The notes: generated from the sequence alone by a model not told the origin. A stretch of DNA of 23,761 nt from DATMXP01 sp964460935 (GCA_964460935.1 CAYWSM010000091.1:1-23761); one strand, 5' to 3'. Numbered from the stretch's first letter, positions 1 to 8,223 are shown. Program-made: numbers and translations.

Positions 1-1
1 G

Positions 2-2137
2 GCGACCACCGGAGCGTTCGATCATTTTGAGAAGCAATTTGCGAATACGAAGCATGTCACGCTGGATCAGAACCGGCGGTCGCTGGGGCCGATCCTGCGA
101 TGTGCGTTTCGGGTGATCAATCAGAATCCGGTGAGCGGGCAACTGGAGCGGAAGCCGCTGGTGTCGGCGAGAGAGAAAGAGAAAAACCCCACGCAACCAA
201 AAGAGGGTTGTGTGGGGCACCCGGTGGAATTGGTTTATACGCCGGGGCAGTTCAGCAACGAGACGGAAGCGGCGGAGATTGCGGATACGATTCAAAGTCT
301 GCATGCGAATTGTCCGGGACACGAGACGCGTCTGGGGAGGAAGCGCTGCGAGTGGAGAGACATTGCAATTCTGTACCGGCAACATGGTCATCGGGAGTTG
401 CTGGCTCGGAAACTGAGCCGGCGCGGAATTCCGGTGCTGGTGCGCGGCGTAGACGTGCTCGAGACGCCCGAAGTTCGCGATGCGATGGCCGTGATGAGGG
501 CGATCTCGAACCTTGGTGACAATACAGCGATTTTTCGCGCGGCGGCGCTGCCGCAGTTTGGGATCGATCCCGGGGAATTGCGGGCAGCGCTAAACGCTGC
601 CGGGCGTGACGCGAAGCTGGTTGCCGTTCTACAGAAGGTGAAAGGCGGACAGGCGCTGCTGGACGCGCTGGCCAGGGCGCGTAAGCTGACGAGCGAGGCA
701 GGAAATACAGCAGCAGCCACGTTAGCGGTTGGGATCAAGGAATTTGAGTTGCCTCGCAATGAGGCTATGCAGGCGTTGGCTAAGTTCGTGTCCGAATGGG
801 CGGCGAAGCCCATTACCAGCGACGTGAGCACAGAAGCCTTTCTCGAATATCTCGACTACTTCACGGAGATCGGTGGGAAGATCTGCCTGCCAGAGCCCGA
901 GGACACGGTTAACGCCGTGCAGTTCATGACGGCGCACGCGGCGAAGGGGTTGGAATTTCCGCATGTGTTCATCATTCGCGGAACGACGAACAGCTTTCCC
1001 GCGAGCTACAAGGAAGATCTATTCGAGTTCCCCGATGCGCTGCGCGATGCACTGAGTTCCGCACCGGGCGATCCGAAAGAACTCCATAACCAGGAAGAGC
1101 GGCGGTTGTTCTACGTGGCGATGACGCGCGCGCGGGACACGCTTCACATCTATGCCAAACGCAGCCGCAGCCGGAAGACGGCGGCGCCGCCGCTGTACAC
1201 CGAAGCGACGCCTCCGGGGTTTATTCGCGACATCGTCAGCAATCAATGCGTGCCGATGGACTGTGTGCCGCAGCTGGTGGAGTTCCGTCCGGAGATTCAG
1301 GCTGCCGCGGAAGAGGTGCAGGCGTTCTCGCCTGTCGCGGAATGGATGCTGCTCGATCCCGCGCGTGATATGGAGAAGATCTCGCTGAGCGCGACACGGA
1401 TCGAGACCTACGATCAGTGCCCCTTGCGCTTCAAAATCGAGACCGACTGGAACATCCCGGGCGAATCGGCTCCGGCGCTGCACTTTGGGAATGCGGTACA
1501 CACATCACTGAAGGCATATAACGATGCGGTGCAGGCAGGGCGTCCGCTGACGCTCGAGAATTTTCTGCGGGTGTTCACGACGCAGATGGAGATCTCGCCG
1601 TTCGACGATGCGCACCAGAAGCAGCTCTATCTCGATCAGGGGCTGAAGGAGCTTGAGGAGTTCTATTACCTTCGTAACGTCGAGGGCGTGCCACATGTCC
1701 TTGCGACTGAGAAAGTTTTCAGCCTGATTGTCGGCGGCGTGAAGGTGGTGGGGCGGATCGATCTCGCTTCGCGAACTCCGGACGGTGGTGTCGCCATCGT
1801 CGATTACAAAACGGGAAGAGCGAAGGACGACGAAGAAGCAGAGAAGAGTCTGCAACTTTCGATTTATGCCCTGGCCGCGCAGCAGGATTTCGGAGAGCTT
1901 CCGGAGCGGATCGCTTTCTACAATCTCGAGACGAATGCGACGGCGGAGACTTCGCGCACGGCGGACGAGTTAGTGGATACACGGGCGAAGATCCAGGAAG
2001 TGGCACAAGCGATTCAAGCAGGAAAATTCAGGCCCAAAACGGGTTTTCACTGCAACTGGTGTGGGTATCGGGAGTTGTGTCCGGTGCAGGAAGAGCCGTT
2101 GTACAAGATCGAGTCGGCGATGCCGGCGAAGGCGTAG
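2..2137 (+). CDS. UvrD/Rep-family DNA helicase fused to PD-(D/E)XK Fe-S nuclease (5' truncated)
   Basis: The reading frame is open from base 2, so the gene starts before the window; 711 residues are visible. The first visible stretch carries LDQNRRS, the motif of UvrD/Rep superfamily 1 helicases, which places the ATP-binding N-terminus outside. Later helicase motifs are MTAHAAKGLEF (about residue 309, counting from base 2) and RRLFYVAMTRARDTL (about 368). From about residue 459 there is a RecB/AddB-type nuclease domain: FGNAVH, GRID (Asp587), VDYKTG (Asp601, Lys603) and QLSIYAL. Cys473, Cys684, Cys687 and Cys693 have the spacing of the 4Fe-4S cluster that staples this nuclease in AddB/AdnAB proteins. 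The expected role is ATP-driven unwinding and resection of DNA ends in recombinational repair. AddA/AddB, AdnA/AdnB or a single-chain enzyme cannot be separated without the missing N-terminus and neighbour. The ATG at 113 is internal, not the start. Confidence 0.9.
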   Translation, partial: ATTGAFDHFEKQFANTKHVTLDQNRRSLGPILRCAFRVINQNPVSGQLERKPLVSAREKEKNPTQPKEGCVGHPVELVYTPGQFSNETEAAEIADTIQSLHANCPGHETRLGRKRCEWRDIAILYRQHGHRELLARKLSRRGIPVLVRGVDVLETPEVRDAMAVMRAISNLGDNTAIFRAAALPQFGIDPGELRAALNAAGRDAKLVAVLQKVKGGQALLDALARARKLTSEAGNTAAATLAVGIKEFELPRNEAMQALAKFVSEWAAKPITSDVSTEAFLEYLDYFTEIGGKICLPEPEDTVNAVQFMTAHAAKGLEFPHVFIIRGTTNSFPASYKEDLFEFPDALRDALSSAPGDPKELHNQEERRLFYVAMTRARDTLHIYAKRSRSRKTAAPPLYTEATPPGFIRDIVSNQCVPMDCVPQLVEFRPEIQAAAEEVQAFSPVAEWMLLDPARDMEKISLSATRIETYDQCPLRFKIETDWNIPGESAPALHFGNAVHTSLKAYNDAVQAGRPLTLENFLRVFTTQMEISPFDDAHQKQLYLDQGLKELEEFYYLRNVEGVPHVLATEKVFSLIVGGVKVVGRIDLASRTPDGGVAIVDYKTGRAKDDEEAEKSLQLSIYALAAQQDFGELPERIAFYNLETNATAETSRTADELVDTRAKIQEVAQAIQAGKFRPKTGFHCNWCGYRELCPVQEEPLYKIESAMPAKA

Positions 2138-2138
2138 C

Positions 2139-2166
2139 AGATGCTTCGCTGCGCTCAGCATGACCT
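2139..2166. repeat. 28-base dispersed repeat, copy 1
   Basis: Begins two bases after the helicase stop codon. The same 28 bases occur without a mismatch at 18582-18609, directly downstream of the glutaredoxin gene. It contains short complementary arms (ATGCT/AGCAT) around a GC-rich centre, so it could fold as a small hairpin. Both copies lie at gene 3' ends in the same orientation relative to the upstream gene, like REP-type intergenic repeats. Confidence 0.8.
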
Positions 2167-2186
2167 GCGTTGGAATAATGAGGGGG

Positions 2187-2218
2187 AAAAAACTTTGGGG
2201 GACGCTGTCGCGTCCCCC
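2187..2218 (-). terminator. Intrinsic terminator of the 19-codon gene
   Basis: Read on the minus strand this is a perfect 9-bp stem (GGGGGACGC / GCGTCCCCC, bases 2218-2210 and 2205-2197) with a 4-base loop, followed by AAAGTTTTTT. That is a textbook rho-independent terminator. It lies 20 bases past the stop of the lysine-rich mini-ORF and closes its transcription unit. Confidence 0.85.
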
Positions 2219-2238
2219 GTCTTTGTCTGAAGACCTAG

Positions 2239-2298
2239 TTACTTTTTCTTGCTGGTCTTCTTCGCGGCTTTCTTCGCTGCCTTTTTCTTCGTTGCCAT
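2239..2298 (-). CDS. 19-residue lysine/alanine-rich basic peptide
   Basis: The ORF encodes MATKKKAAKKAAKKTSKKK: 11 of 19 residues are Lys and there are no acidic residues. It is preceded by GGGAG nine bases upstream of ATG, by a near-consensus sigma70 promoter about 50 bases upstream, and is followed by a strong intrinsic terminator, so a transcript of roughly 160 bases with a translated core is predicted. The KKAAKKAAKK pattern resembles the tails of bacterial histone-H1-like proteins, which bind nucleic acid through charge; a DNA- or RNA-binding role is inference only. Alternatively the unit is a small RNA in which the ORF is incidental. A second short frame (ATG at 2328-2326) ends just before this ATG and could act as a leader. 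No known gene name is assigned. Confidence 0.65.
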   Translation of the reverse strand: MATKKKAAKKAAKKTSKKK

Positions 2299-2352
2299 TG
2301 ATCTATTCTCCCTTTCGTTTAGTCGCGATCAACTGCATCGCAATTGTTTGAA

Positions 2353-2381
2353 TGTATAGAGTCATTCAAAAACGAAGTCAA
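2353..2381 (-). promoter_or_regulatory. Sigma70-type promoter for the 19-codon gene
   Basis: On the minus strand TTGACT (2381-2376) is followed after exactly 17 bases by TATACA (2358-2353). Each hexamer matches consensus at 5 of 6 positions and the spacing is optimal. Transcription would start near 2346, leaving a 5' leader of about 48 bases before the mini-ORF. It is the best promoter match I found in the window. Confidence 0.75.
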
Positions 2382-2401
2382 GAGAAAAGTGTGATGTCAT
2401 C

Positions 2402-2419
2402 AAGAGGTTCATACCTCTT
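2402..2419. other. Perfect 7-bp inverted repeat downstream of the CPBP gene
   Basis: AAGAGGT and ACCTCTT are separated by four bases. The repeat lies between the stop of the membrane protease (minus strand) and the -35 box of the mini-gene promoter. No T-run follows on either strand, so it could be a weak terminator, an RNA stability hairpin or an operator for the promoter 20 bases away. Sequence alone does not decide. Confidence 0.45.
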
Positions 2420-2455
2420 CGAAGACGATGAACGAGGTTGTTGAACGTCTCTCCG

Positions 2456-3229
2456 TCATTTCGGAAGGATTTTATCCGCGTGTTGAATCATCCAGCGACC
2501 CAGAAGTCCAGCGATGGAGTCTTGTGAGAAGTGCGCGATCATTCCCGGACGCAGGCTCTTCCTCCAGAAGGCGAGAACACCGAAGAGAAATCCGAGAACG
2601 GTGACGACGATCATTCCCTGCACACCTTGATATGCGTGAGAGCCGCCAAAAATCAGGGCCTGGAGCACAATCGCAAGCCATGAGGAACGAAGCAGAGTGC
2701 TGAATTGCTTCTGGAAGTATCCGCGATAGATGAGTTCTTCGCAGAAGCCGGCGGTAAGGCAGAGGAATTGGAAGACGAGTTGTTCGCTGAGTCCGCTGGG
2801 GTAAACCGAAGAGAGACGCTCTTCGAGTTCCTTTGTGCTGCCGAAGTGAATGCCTCCGAGTGCGAGCGCGACGAGAGCGAGGATACCGGTGGAGACAATT
2901 CGGAATCCGACGGCGACGGCGACATCCATGAGAAAGTCTTCGGGCTTCTTCCAGCGTCCGCCGATCAGGTCGCGCAGCCTGGTCACGCGGTGAAGATGCA
3001 GCCCCCAGAAGATGTAGAGGACCATCAACCATTCCATGACGATGGTGCTGTAGTACAGGCGCATGCGCATGGCGTGGGTGAGATTGGGGTGGCCGGCCGA
3101 GCCCATCGCGGAAAAGAAGAGCAGGAAAGCGATCAGCAAGATGGTGTGCCACCAGGGCGCAACGTAGCTGCGCGACTCGGGCGGGTACGACTGCAGTTGC
3201 GGCTCGGTGGCGGGTAGAGAAGAGTCCAT
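2456..3229 (-). CDS. CPBP-family intramembrane glutamic protease (CAAX protease-like)
   Basis: The 257-residue protein has several hydrophobic helices (about residues 28-44, 60-78, 103-125, 150-163, 184-196 and 205-220), so it is an integral membrane protein. It carries the three conserved motifs of the CPBP/Abi family: EELIYRG (Glu164, Glu165, Arg169), FGGSH (His198) and HFSQD (His233, Asp237). These residues form the catalytic site of Rce1-like proteases. In bacteria the family processes peptides, takes part in bacteriocin self-immunity, or acts on unknown substrates; nothing nearby names the substrate. AAAGGA lies seven bases before the ATG, supporting this start. The gene is divergent from the thiolase and ends about 75 bases from the mini-gene promoter. 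Confidence 0.85.
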   Translation of the reverse strand: MDSSLPATEPQLQSYPPESRSYVAPWWHTILLIAFLLFFSAMGSAGHPNLTHAMRMRLYYSTIVMEWLMVLYIFWGLHLHRVTRLRDLIGGRWKKPEDFLMDVAVAVGFRIVSTGILALVALALGGIHFGSTKELEERLSSVYPSGLSEQLVFQFLCLTAGFCEELIYRGYFQKQFSTLLRSSWLAIVLQALIFGGSHAYQGVQGMIVVTVLGFLFGVLAFWRKSLRPGMIAHFSQDSIAGLLGRWMIQHADKILPK

Positions 3230-3251
3230 CGATAGTCCTTTGACAGCATCT

Positions 3252-3257
3252 TATAAT
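3252..3257 (+). promoter_or_regulatory. Candidate -10 box for the thiolase gene
   Basis: TATAAT is a perfect -10 hexamer about 55 bases upstream of the thiolase ATG. No good -35 sits at 16-18 bases: the nearby TTGACA at 3239-3244 is only about seven bases away. The call rests on the hexamer and its position alone. Confidence 0.35.
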
Positions 3258-3312
3258 GAGGAGTTTTCATTTCCCCAGTTGGCAATTCATAAAACAAACA
3301 GGAGTCACAAAG

Positions 3313-4503
3313 ATGACCTACAACCCTGACGACGTCGTCATCATTTCCGGTTGCCGTACGCCGGTCGGCAAATTCCAAGGCGCCTTCTCGGACCTGAGCG
3401 CCGTACAACTCGGCGCCATCGTGGTACGCGAAGCGGTAAAGCGCGCGGGAATTCAGGACCTGAACCAGGTAAACGAGTGCATCATGGGCAACGTGGTGTC
3501 GGCAGGATTAGGACAGAATCCGGCGCGACAAGCGGCGATCTATGGCGGACTGCCTCCGCAGGTTGGCGCGATGACGATCAATAAGGTTTGCGGATCGGGA
3601 TTGAAGGCCGTGGCGCTGGGAGCGCAGGCAATCCAGACCGGGAACTCGGAAGTCGTTGTCGCGGGCGGAATGGAATCGATGACGAATGCGCCCTACCTGC
3701 TGCCGCAGGCGCGCAAAGGTTATCGTCTGGGCAACGCGCAAATCGTCGACTCTATGATCAAAGACGGTCTCTGGGACATCTACAACGACTATCACATGGG
3801 CATCACTGGTGAGAATGTAGCTGAAGAGTTCAATGTCACGCGCGAAGAGCAGGACGAGTTCGCATTGAACTCGCATCGCAAGGCCGTGGCAGCGATGAAG
3901 GAGTGCCGGTTCAAGAGCCAGATTGTTCCAGTAGAAATCCAGACGAAGAAGGGGACGATCATTGTCGATAAAGACGAGTCTCCACGGGAAGATGCGACGA
4001 TTGAGGCATTACGAGCCCTGAAGCCGGCGTTCAAGAAAAATGGAACGGTAACGGCTGGGAATGCTCCGGGAGTGAATGACGGAGCGGCGGCGACCGTGGT
4101 CACGTCGTATCGGAAGGCGAAGGAACTCGGAGCGGAGCCGATCGCGAAGATTGTGGCGCAGGCAACGAGTGGCGTGGAACCCAAGTGGGTGATGATGGCT
4201 CCAGTGGATGCTGTGCGGCAGATCTGGCGCAAGACGGGCTGGAAGAACGAGGAAGTCGATCTTTACGAATTGAATGAGGCGTTCTCGGTGCAGGCGCTCG
4301 GTGTCATGAAAGAGCTTGGGCTCGATCTGAACAAAGTGAACGTGAACGGCGGCGCGGTGGCGCTGGGACATCCAATTGGCGCGAGCGGCGCACGCGTGCT
4401 GGTGACGCTTCTGTACGAGATGATGCGGCGCGATGTACACAAGGGCGTGGCGGCGCTGTGTCTTGGCGGCGGGAACGCAGTGGCGATGGCGGTGGAGAGA
4501 TAA
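3313..4503 (+). CDS. Acetyl-CoA C-acetyltransferase (thiolase)
   Basis: The protein is 396 residues from ATG 3313, which has AGGAG eight bases upstream; the in-frame ATG at 3256 would add an unconserved 19-residue leader and has no such site. Thiolase hallmarks are all present: acyl-accepting Cys93 in NKVCGSGLKAV, GGMESMTN, NEAF, the catalytic His353 in GHPIGASGAR and the second catalytic Cys383 in CLGGGNA. The length is normal for the family. It should catalyse reversible condensation of two acetyl-CoA to acetoacetyl-CoA, or thiolysis in fatty-acid breakdown, in the cytoplasm. No beta-oxidation or polyhydroxyalkanoate gene is adjacent, so the direction and chain-length preference are open (atoB/phaA-type versus fadA-type). 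Confidence 0.93.
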   Translation: MTYNPDDVVIISGCRTPVGKFQGAFSDLSAVQLGAIVVREAVKRAGIQDLNQVNECIMGNVVSAGLGQNPARQAAIYGGLPPQVGAMTINKVCGSGLKAVALGAQAIQTGNSEVVVAGGMESMTNAPYLLPQARKGYRLGNAQIVDSMIKDGLWDIYNDYHMGITGENVAEEFNVTREEQDEFALNSHRKAVAAMKECRFKSQIVPVEIQTKKGTIIVDKDESPREDATIEALRALKPAFKKNGTVTAGNAPGVNDGAAATVVTSYRKAKELGAEPIAKIVAQATSGVEPKWVMMAPVDAVRQIWRKTGWKNEEVDLYELNEAFSVQALGVMKELGLDLNKVNVNGGAVALGHPIGASGARVLVTLLYEMMRRDVHKGVAALCLGGGNAVAMAVER

Positions 4504-4525
4504 GATCCAGAGTTTCAAAGTTTCA

Positions 4526-4578
4526 AGTTTCAGGTTTCGAGTTCAAGGGAACAACTTGAAGCTCGAAACCCCGAAACT
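4526..4578. terminator. Long imperfect hairpin between convergent genes
   Basis: The GTTTCGAG-TTCAAG arm (4534-4547) pairs with CTTGAA-GCTCGAAAC (4555-4569) with one bulge; outer AGTTTC (4526-4531) and GAAACT (4573-4578) extend it. It starts about 20 bases after the thiolase stop and lies just before the 3' end of the convergent HAF-repeat gene, so it may be a bidirectional transcription end. The GTTTC-rich composition also looks like a dispersed intergenic repeat. Confidence 0.5.
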
Positions 4579-4591
4579 GCTTGCCAGTCAA

Positions 4592-5653
4592 TTAACGTGG
4601 GCTCAAAAGGTATGCGTGAGTTTCGCCGTTAATGGCGCCATAGCCCGCAATCTGTCCGTTGTCATTGATACCAGTAGCATCGTTCAGCACCCATCCTGCA
4701 CTGGGCGGAATCAGGCTATTCAAATCCTGCATTTTCCCGTTGGTATATATAAACGCGTGATACACGAGAAATTGGCCAGAGGGCACAGTTGATTGTCCCA
4801 CCACCACTCCGTATCTGTTGATGGACTCTCCCTGACTGTAGATGCCACCGGGCAGCACACCGAGATCGGTCATCGTGCCGTTAGCGTAGAGAAAAGCATG
4901 CGCCTGCAGATTGCCGAGCGTGTACGCCTGGCCGGTGATCTGCACAAGATCGTTAATGGCGGTGGCAAGACTCCAATCGCCGCCCAGCGTGCCCAGGCTC
5001 TGCATCTTTCCCGCGCTGTAGAGGAATGCGAGAAAATTTCCGCTTGCATTGTAGGCATAGCCGACGACTTGGCCTCGGTTATTGATTCCTGAGCCGGTGC
5101 TGCTGTCGCCACCCAGCGTGCCAAGATCAACCATCTTGCCGCCCGTGTAGAGAAAGGCGTGATCCTGCCCCAGTTGGTTCTTTGAATCGCCGGTGATCTG
5201 GCCGAGAGCATTGATCGCATAACCCGCAGCGTAGTTCCCGCCCAAAGTGCCGATGCTCTGCATTTTTCCGTCTGAATAGAGGAATGCGGCATAACCGTTA
5301 ACGGTCTCGGAAAAGCCCGTGATCCTTCCCAAGACGTTAATACCTTTGGCTACGGAATCGGCGGCACCGAGGGTACCCAGCGAGATCATCGTTCCTCCGC
5401 TGTACAAGAATGCCGGTGACGAAGCGCCGTTCAGACTGCTGATCCCGACCACTTGTCCGCTGTTGTTGAGACCATAAGCATAGCTGTAATCATTCGGCGG
5501 CGTATGACTCAGCGTCCCCAGATCCGTGATGGTGTACGTCTGTGCGGTTGCCGCCGTTGCCGTAACGATGATCAAAAGCGCGAGCATGAACCCGCGGCAG
5601 GAGAAATTGATGGATCGGTTGACAAAGCCGGCGAGATTGGCGGAGCTGCGCAT
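4592..5653 (-). CDS. Secreted HAF-repeat protein
   Basis: From ATG 5653 the protein has 353 residues. A signal peptide covers about residues 1-37 (hydrophobic FMLALLIIVTATAATAQ with an Ala-x-Ala cleavage site). The rest is about seven tandem repeats of roughly 40 residues with the pattern HAFLY..G.M..LGTLGG....A..IN..GQ..G, the extracellular HAF repeat (TIGR02913). Repeats of this kind probably build a beta-propeller-like fold; no catalytic function is established. ATG 5653 is preferred because GAGGTG lies six bases upstream; an in-frame ATG at 5698 would add 15 charged residues ahead of the signal peptide and lacks a ribosome site. The gene stands alone, convergent with the thiolase. Confidence 0.85.
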   Translation of the reverse strand: MRSSANLAGFVNRSINFSCRGFMLALLIIVTATAATAQTYTITDLGTLSHTPPNDYSYAYGLNNSGQVVGISSLNGASSPAFLYSGGTMISLGTLGAADSVAKGINVLGRITGFSETVNGYAAFLYSDGKMQSIGTLGGNYAAGYAINALGQITGDSKNQLGQDHAFLYTGGKMVDLGTLGGDSSTGSGINNRGQVVGYAYNASGNFLAFLYSAGKMQSLGTLGGDWSLATAINDLVQITGQAYTLGNLQAHAFLYANGTMTDLGVLPGGIYSQGESINRYGVVVGQSTVPSGQFLVYHAFIYTNGKMQDLNSLIPPSAGWVLNDATGINDNGQIAGYGAINGETHAYLLSPR

Positions 5654-5772
5654 ATCGGACACCTCGAAGAGATGTTGATGGGTGCGCTTTCCCGGCATGT
5701 CAAAAAGTTGTCAACAATGTGTATAGCTTTTGCTCGAAGAATCTACTGCCGCGAGTTCGTGGAACCTGCTGA

Positions 5773-5789
5773 GCGGAGCTTTGCTCCGC
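5773..5789. other. Perfect GC-rich hairpin
   Basis: GCGGAGC, loop TTT, GCTCCGC. No T-run follows in either direction. It lies in the 198-base gap between the HAF-repeat gene and the small ORF at 5852. The rest of that gap shows no clear feature. Confidence 0.4.
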
Positions 5790-5851
5790 CACAACCGGGT
5801 GAGGGCGCCGGTCCCACACTCGATAGGCACGATTTACGCATCCAAGAAGGT

Positions 5852-6013
5852 ATGGAGATTACACATCATCAGGCGATGTTGCGGGAGTCGGATGGAGTTT
5901 GGGTGTGCAGCCGGTGTGGGCTGGTGAATCCCACTGAGGATCAGGCGTGCATCCCAGTGAGTATTGAACCGTCGTCTCAGACGATTATCGACCCGCAAGG
6001 TAGTGCGGCGTAG
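5852..6013 (+). CDS. Small hypothetical protein with a CxxC motif
   Basis: A 53-residue ORF from ATG 5852, with Cys19, Cys22 and Cys33 in VCSRCGLVNPTEDQAC. The CxxC followed by Gly resembles half of a zinc ribbon; a fourth ligand could be one of the N-terminal His residues, but this is a guess. AGAAGG precedes the ATG with only one base between, too close for a strong site; ATG 5876 is an alternative. The frame is open upstream to 5453, but that part is antisense to the HAF gene and is not believed. The gene converges with the histidine kinase, 41 bases apart. Possibly a real small protein; no function assigned. Confidence 0.45.
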   Translation: MEITHHQAMLRESDGVWVCSRCGLVNPTEDQACIPVSIEPSSQTIIDPQGSAA

Positions 6014-6054
6014 GACAAGGCGTGGGTACCGTTATGCCGATCTATACCATGTCT

Positions 6055-8223
6055 CTACTTGGCAGCGCCCATGTCTAGTTGGGTTTTGTTGCGGAGGGTC
6101 TGCTCGTCAGCTTCGGCTTTGCAAGGCAGGTAAACAGTGAAGACAGCACCGCCTCCCGGGGCCGGCTGAAATTCAATGCGGCCGCCGTAGCTCTTGACGA
6201 TTCCCATAGCTACACTCAATCCCATTCCAGTTCCGCCACCGGGGCGCTTTGTCGAATAGAACGGATCGAAGATGTTGCCGAGCATGTCTTCGGGAACACC
6301 AGGACCGTCGTCCTGAAATCCAATCCAGATGGTATTGCTGGCGCGTCCGAGACGAACGCGGATGCTACCGCGGTCGCGAACGGTGCGGATCGCCTGTTCG
6401 GCATTGATCATCAGGTTAAGGAAGACCTGCATGAGCTGGTTGGCGTCTCCTTCGAAGAGCGGCAACGATGGTTCGGGAAGGAAGTCGACACCGATATTGC
6501 TCACCCGCAAAGAATACTGATGCAGTAACAGAGTCCGTTGAATTAGCTCGTTCAGGTTCAGACGGATTGTGCCGCGAGTGTGTGGACGGGAGAAGAAGAG
6601 AAGGTTCTGCACAACTTCGACTGCACGACGGGACTGCTCCTTCAGCAGCTTAAGATGTTTCTGCTCCTGCTGGCTGCCGGAAGTGTCGAGCAAATCGATG
6701 GCACCCATGATTGCCGTCAATGGATTGTTTAATTCGTGGGCAAAGCCATCGATCATCTGGCCCATGGCAGCGAGGCGTTCGGCCTGCACGAGTTGTTGCT
6801 CGATCTGCTTCGAAACAGTGATATCGCGCAAAGAGGCGACGACACCCACAATCTCATTGTTATGGCCGACCAGCGTGCTGGCCCGCACGCGAAGCGTCTG
6901 CCATGCGCCGTTGCGGTGCTGAGACAGATACTCGGTCGATCCGATCTTCTCTTTACCGTTGAGCACGTCGTGATACAAACGCGATGGCTCGGTGGACTCG
7001 GGGCCGGCATCGGTCCCTACGATGTCTTCGGGATCATACCCGGTGATTTCGCGAATTCGCGGGCTGGCGAACGTGTGCCGCAGGTTCTTGTCGAGAACGA
7101 GGATCGCGTCGGGGAAGCACTCGATCAGACGATTGTTGAACTCACGCTGTTGATCGAGTTGCGCTTCCATCTCGCGCTTCTGGGTGATATCCACGAGCGT
7201 GCCCTGATAACGGATCACGCGACCGTCGGCGTCGTAGATGGCACGAGCCGAATCGAGACAGGTGATTTCGCTGCCATCTTTGCGGAGCAGGCGGATTTCA
7301 CGGTCGAGCACGGCGGCATAACGATCGAGGTCGGCCAGCCAGCGAGTGCGCTCGGTGCGGTCGACGTACATTTCCGCCAGCGACACAGCCTGTAATTCAG
7401 CTTTCGTCTGGTAGCCAAACATCTGCACGAGAGCCTGGTTGACGTCGAGCCAGTGCCCGTCCGGTGTACTGAAGTAAACGCCTTCATGGAGGCTCTCAAA
7501 GAGATCGGTGAAACGGGATTCGCGTTCTCGCTGATGAGTGACCTCGCGCGCCCAGATGCTTACACCTATGTCGCGGTCGTCTCGGCGAATAGGTTGTGCG
7601 GAGCAGTCAAAGAAACGCGGTTTGGTCTCGTTCCTGAATTGAACTTCGAGGACGCCGGACCAGTTGCGGCGCTCAAGTAATCGAGGCAGCAGACGTTCAA
7701 CATCCGCTGCGGTGGGGCTGCTGATGAACTCGCTGGCCGGATGGAATACAAAGGAGCTGAAATCGAGCTGGAGGATATTGGCGATCGCGCGATTCGCAGC
7801 TTGAATGGTGCCGTCCAGAGATATGGCGATGACAACATCTTCGAAACTGTCGACCAGGTCACGATAACCCTTTTGGGAGCGACAGACGACGTCGAGCATA
7901 TGCTCGACTTGACTCTCGGTAGGCTGGGCAGTGTTGGCCTTCTCAAAACCACGCAACTCGGCGCGAAGCAGAGCGATCTGATGATGCTTACGCGAGGAGA
8001 TGATGGCGAAGATGATGACCAGGGCTGCCAGGCATACAGGCACTACAAACAGACCGAAGAAACGTGATGGAATGAGTGCGAGGTTCTGCCAGACGGCGGC
8101 GGCAATACCGACACCGAGTAGCGCAAGAAAGAACAGGGCAATTCGCCAAAGCCTGGATTCCTCGTGATCCAGCCAAGAGAGACGGTTGGCTTTATCGCCG
8201 GATTGGGGAGTTTCCCTATTCAT
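6055..8223 (-). CDS. Membrane-anchored multi-PAS sensor histidine kinase
   Basis: 722 residues. Two transmembrane helices (about 28-48 and 56-77) with almost no periplasmic loop are followed by a short coiled region and three PAS domains (about 118-232, 236-350 and 362-472). The HisKA dimerisation helix holds the phospho-acceptor His496 in GFAHELNNPLTAIMG. The ATPase domain shows the N box (LMQVFLNLMINAEQA, about 597-611), G1 (DDGPG, 638-642), F box (FDPFYSTK) and G2 (GTGMGLS). The HELNNPL form is typical of NtrB-like kinases. The small extracytoplasmic part suggests that signals are sensed in the cytoplasm or membrane through the PAS domains. No response regulator is adjacent, so it is an orphan here. 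No Shine-Dalgarno sequence precedes the ATG. It is divergent from comM, sharing a 244-base upstream region with an 18-base palindrome. Confidence 0.93.
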   Translation of the reverse strand: MNRETPQSGDKANRLSWLDHEESRLWRIALFFLALLGVGIAAAVWQNLALIPSRFFGLFVVPVCLAALVIIFAIISSRKHHQIALLRAELRGFEKANTAQPTESQVEHMLDVVCRSQKGYRDLVDSFEDVVIAISLDGTIQAANRAIANILQLDFSSFVFHPASEFISSPTAADVERLLPRLLERRNWSGVLEVQFRNETKPRFFDCSAQPIRRDDRDIGVSIWAREVTHQRERESRFTDLFESLHEGVYFSTPDGHWLDVNQALVQMFGYQTKAELQAVSLAEMYVDRTERTRWLADLDRYAAVLDREIRLLRKDGSEITCLDSARAIYDADGRVIRYQGTLVDITQKREMEAQLDQQREFNNRLIECFPDAILVLDKNLRHTFASPRIREITGYDPEDIVGTDAGPESTEPSRLYHDVLNGKEKIGSTEYLSQHRNGAWQTLRVRASTLVGHNNEIVGVVASLRDITVSKQIEQQLVQAERLAAMGQMIDGFAHELNNPLTAIMGAIDLLDTSGSQQEQKHLKLLKEQSRRAVEVVQNLLFFSRPHTRGTIRLNLNELIQRTLLLHQYSLRVSNIGVDFLPEPSLPLFEGDANQLMQVFLNLMINAEQAIRTVRDRGSIRVRLGRASNTIWIGFQDDGPGVPEDMLGNIFDPFYSTKRPGGGTGMGLSVAMGIVKSYGGRIEFQPAPGGGAVFTVYLPCKAEADEQTLRNKTQLDMGAAK

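Noticed and set aside
2705..3217. 170-codon plus-strand ORF, rich in Glu and Asp
   Set aside because: It is entirely antisense to the CPBP protease, whose catalytic motifs and membrane helices are clear.
3239..3257. TTGACA ... TATAAT as a complete promoter for the thiolase
   Set aside because: The hexamers are only about seven bases apart instead of 16-18, so they cannot act together; only the -10 box is kept as a weak candidate.
5453..6013. 186-residue version of the small CxxC ORF
   Set aside because: The first 130 codons run antisense to the start of the HAF-repeat gene and past its promoter region; only the part from 5852 has protein-like character.
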